Shown piece after piece: positions 63,015-64,000 of a stretch of DNA of 64,000 nucleotides (the first letter of the stretch is position 1; every line of letters starts with the position of its first letter). The position numbers were made by a program, and so were the translations under genes. The stretch spans positions 1-64,000 of the forward strand of contig CACKSH010000001.1 of assembly GCA_902602765.1 (NCBI GenBank), read 5' to 3'. Under the pieces are notes generated by a model. The model worked only from the letters and a program-made list of their open reading frames with translations, was not told the origin of the DNA and ran no database searches. The DNA comes from Paracoccaceae bacterium (GTDB lineage: Bacteria > Pseudomonadota > Alphaproteobacteria > Rhodobacterales > Rhodobacteraceae).

Positions 63015-63143
63015 ATGAAAAAAGTTATTCTTATTTCTGTATTGTTTTTGGCCAGCTGTTCACAAATCACTGATGTCGCGAACGGAGTAGGTGGTGCAGT
63101 TGGAAACGTTATGAGTTCAGTAACTGATGCAGTTGGACTATAA
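63015..63143 (+). CDS. Small (42 aa) entericidin-like lipoprotein, not in ORF track
   Basis: MKKVILISVLFLASCSQITDVANGVGGAVGNVMSSVTDAVGL: signal peptide with LASC lipobox, preceded by a GGAGAGGA SD. Confidence 0.75.
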   Translation: MKKVILISVLFLASCSQITDVANGVGGAVGNVMSSVTDAVGL

Positions 63144-63214
63144 ATATCTTTGCCTAGTTATTTTCACTGAGTATTATTTAACCATATAATAAAAATCACA
63201 TATCGGAGTTTCGT

Positions 63215-63556
63215 ATGTCTGGTATTCATAAAAAAGTTTGTGTTGCGTGTCAATCTGATGCTGAGCCTGCAAGTTCTGAGGAAATAAATCAATTTGTCTC
63301 AGAAACAGAATGGTCGCTAATAGAGAAAAGTGGCGTGACGCAGTTACATCGGAAATATAATTTTTCAAATTTTGAGAGGGCGCTTATTTTTACTAATAAG
63401 GTAGGTGAGATCGCCGAAGAAGAGGGGCACCATCCAAAAATTGTAACCGAGTGGGGAAGTGTAACAGTTTATTGGTGGAGCCACAAAATACAAAAAATAC
63501 ATTTAAATGATCTTATTTTGGCTGCACGGTGTGACGTCGGATACTCGTCAATTTGA
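63215..63556 (+). CDS. phhB: 4a-hydroxytetrahydrobiopterin dehydratase (PCD/DCoH) family
   Basis: 'LHRKYNFSNFERALIFTNKVGEIAEEEGHHPKIVTEWGSVTVYWWSHKI'. Confidence 0.9.
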   Translation: MSGIHKKVCVACQSDAEPASSEEINQFVSETEWSLIEKSGVTQLHRKYNFSNFERALIFTNKVGEIAEEEGHHPKIVTEWGSVTVYWWSHKIQKIHLNDLILAARCDVGYSSI

Positions 63557-63613
63557 AATTTATTTATCAAATAATTCTGTTTAATTTGATGAACGTGTTT
63601 CTATAATTACTGA

Positions 63614-63656
63614 GAAAAAAATAAGGTGACACCGTGCCTTTAAATTGGTGTCACCT
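63614..63656 (-). terminator. Rho-independent terminator on the - strand, immediately after the 63655-63783 sORF
   Basis: Read on -: AGGTGACACC-aatttaaaggcac-GGTGTCACCT then TATTTTTTT. 10-bp perfect stem. Confidence 0.85.
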
Positions 63657-63783
63657 AAAAATTTTGAGACTTAAGATAAAATGTTGGTTCCCTGCTAACA
63701 GGACGCTCATTCGCCCACACTGCCTCTGGGTTCCAGTAAAAGTGTGAGTTGCAATTATTTCTAGCAAAAATGCAAACCTCCAC
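63655..63783 (-). CDS. Putative 42-aa small protein between trmL and a terminator, not in ORF track
   Basis: GTG start with GAGG SD 6 nt upstream: MEVCIFARNNCNSHFYWNPEAVWANERPVSREPTFYLKSQNF; TAG stop overlaps the terminator stem. Confidence 0.55.
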   Translation of the reverse strand: MEVCIFARNNCNSHFYWNPEAVWANERPVSREPTFYLKSQNF

Positions 63784-63864
63784 TTTAAACCTCAATTGGT
63801 GTTACTGTATTACTACATTGGCCTATTGGAGCTTAAGAATGACAGGCTTAAGTTTTGAGTATTT

Positions 63865-64000
63865 TTACAGCCAATGAAATTTCATCGCTTGATATATAGC
63901 CGCAGTTGCTGCGTTTGATAAATTTAAAGATTTCACCTTAGCGTTTTTCATAGGTAAATAAAAGACCCTGTCAGGCATTGTTTGGATAATTTCGTGAGGT
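63865..64000 (-). CDS. trmL: tRNA (cytidine(34)-2'-O)-methyltransferase TrmL, C-terminal end (truncated by window end)
   Basis: ...PHEIIQTMPDRVFYLPMKNAKVKSLNLSNAATAAIYQAMKFHWL*; SLNLSNAA motif of SPOUT TrmL. Confidence 0.88.
   Translation of the reverse strand, partial: PHEIIQTMPDRVFYLPMKNAKVKSLNLSNAATAAIYQAMKFHWL

Noticed and set aside
63660-63800. Region first considered as a tmRNA/6S-like structured RNA (repeated GGTTCC, CCTGCTAACAGG hairpin)
   Set aside because: No diagnostic tmRNA or 6S elements; reading the - strand gives a coherent 42-aa ORF that explains the composition better.
1-64000. Search for CRISPR arrays, IS elements, prophage genes, toxin-antitoxin or defence islands
   Set aside because: No spaced direct repeats, transposase/integrase or phage motifs found on either strand; gene content is continuous housekeeping synteny.

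Overview
The window is a low-GC alphaproteobacterial chromosome segment. Gene content and order resemble Rhodobacterales/Roseobacter-type genomes (an inference). Almost all of it is housekeeping: the end of bamA, skp/ompH-fabZ-lpxA-lpxI-lpxB, mmsA/mmsB, coaD, two tandem GAPDH genes plus tkt, zapA, grxD-bolA-purL, murI, argC-ccmE-ccmF-ccmH, gltA-gltX, lexA-moeA-moaC-trpC-trpD-trpG, trpE-ppiD-like, gpt-fabI, tRNA-Pro, nrdJ, a P450, tpiA, sufA/sufT, bpt, glnE, dnaB, pyrE-pyrC, xdhC plus a moeA-like gene, infC, phhB and the 3' end of trmL. I found no CRISPR array, prophage, transposon or obvious defence island, and nothing I would call a new multi-gene system. Observations beyond the ORF track: (i) a decayed Lrp/AsnC regulator with two in-frame stops and a frameshift; (ii) an orphan promoter/hairpin/terminator unit that looks like a ~75-nt sRNA; (iii) infC probably starting at an ATA codon, and a second gene with the same apparent ATA start; (iv) unlisted small ORFs, including a 42-aa lipoprotein and a 42-aa protein between trmL and a strong terminator; (v) a LexA box at lexA; (vi) LacI-type palindromes upstream of both gap genes, one of which has a GapB/NADP-like cofactor motif. 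No searches were run. Product names come from reading the translated motifs.
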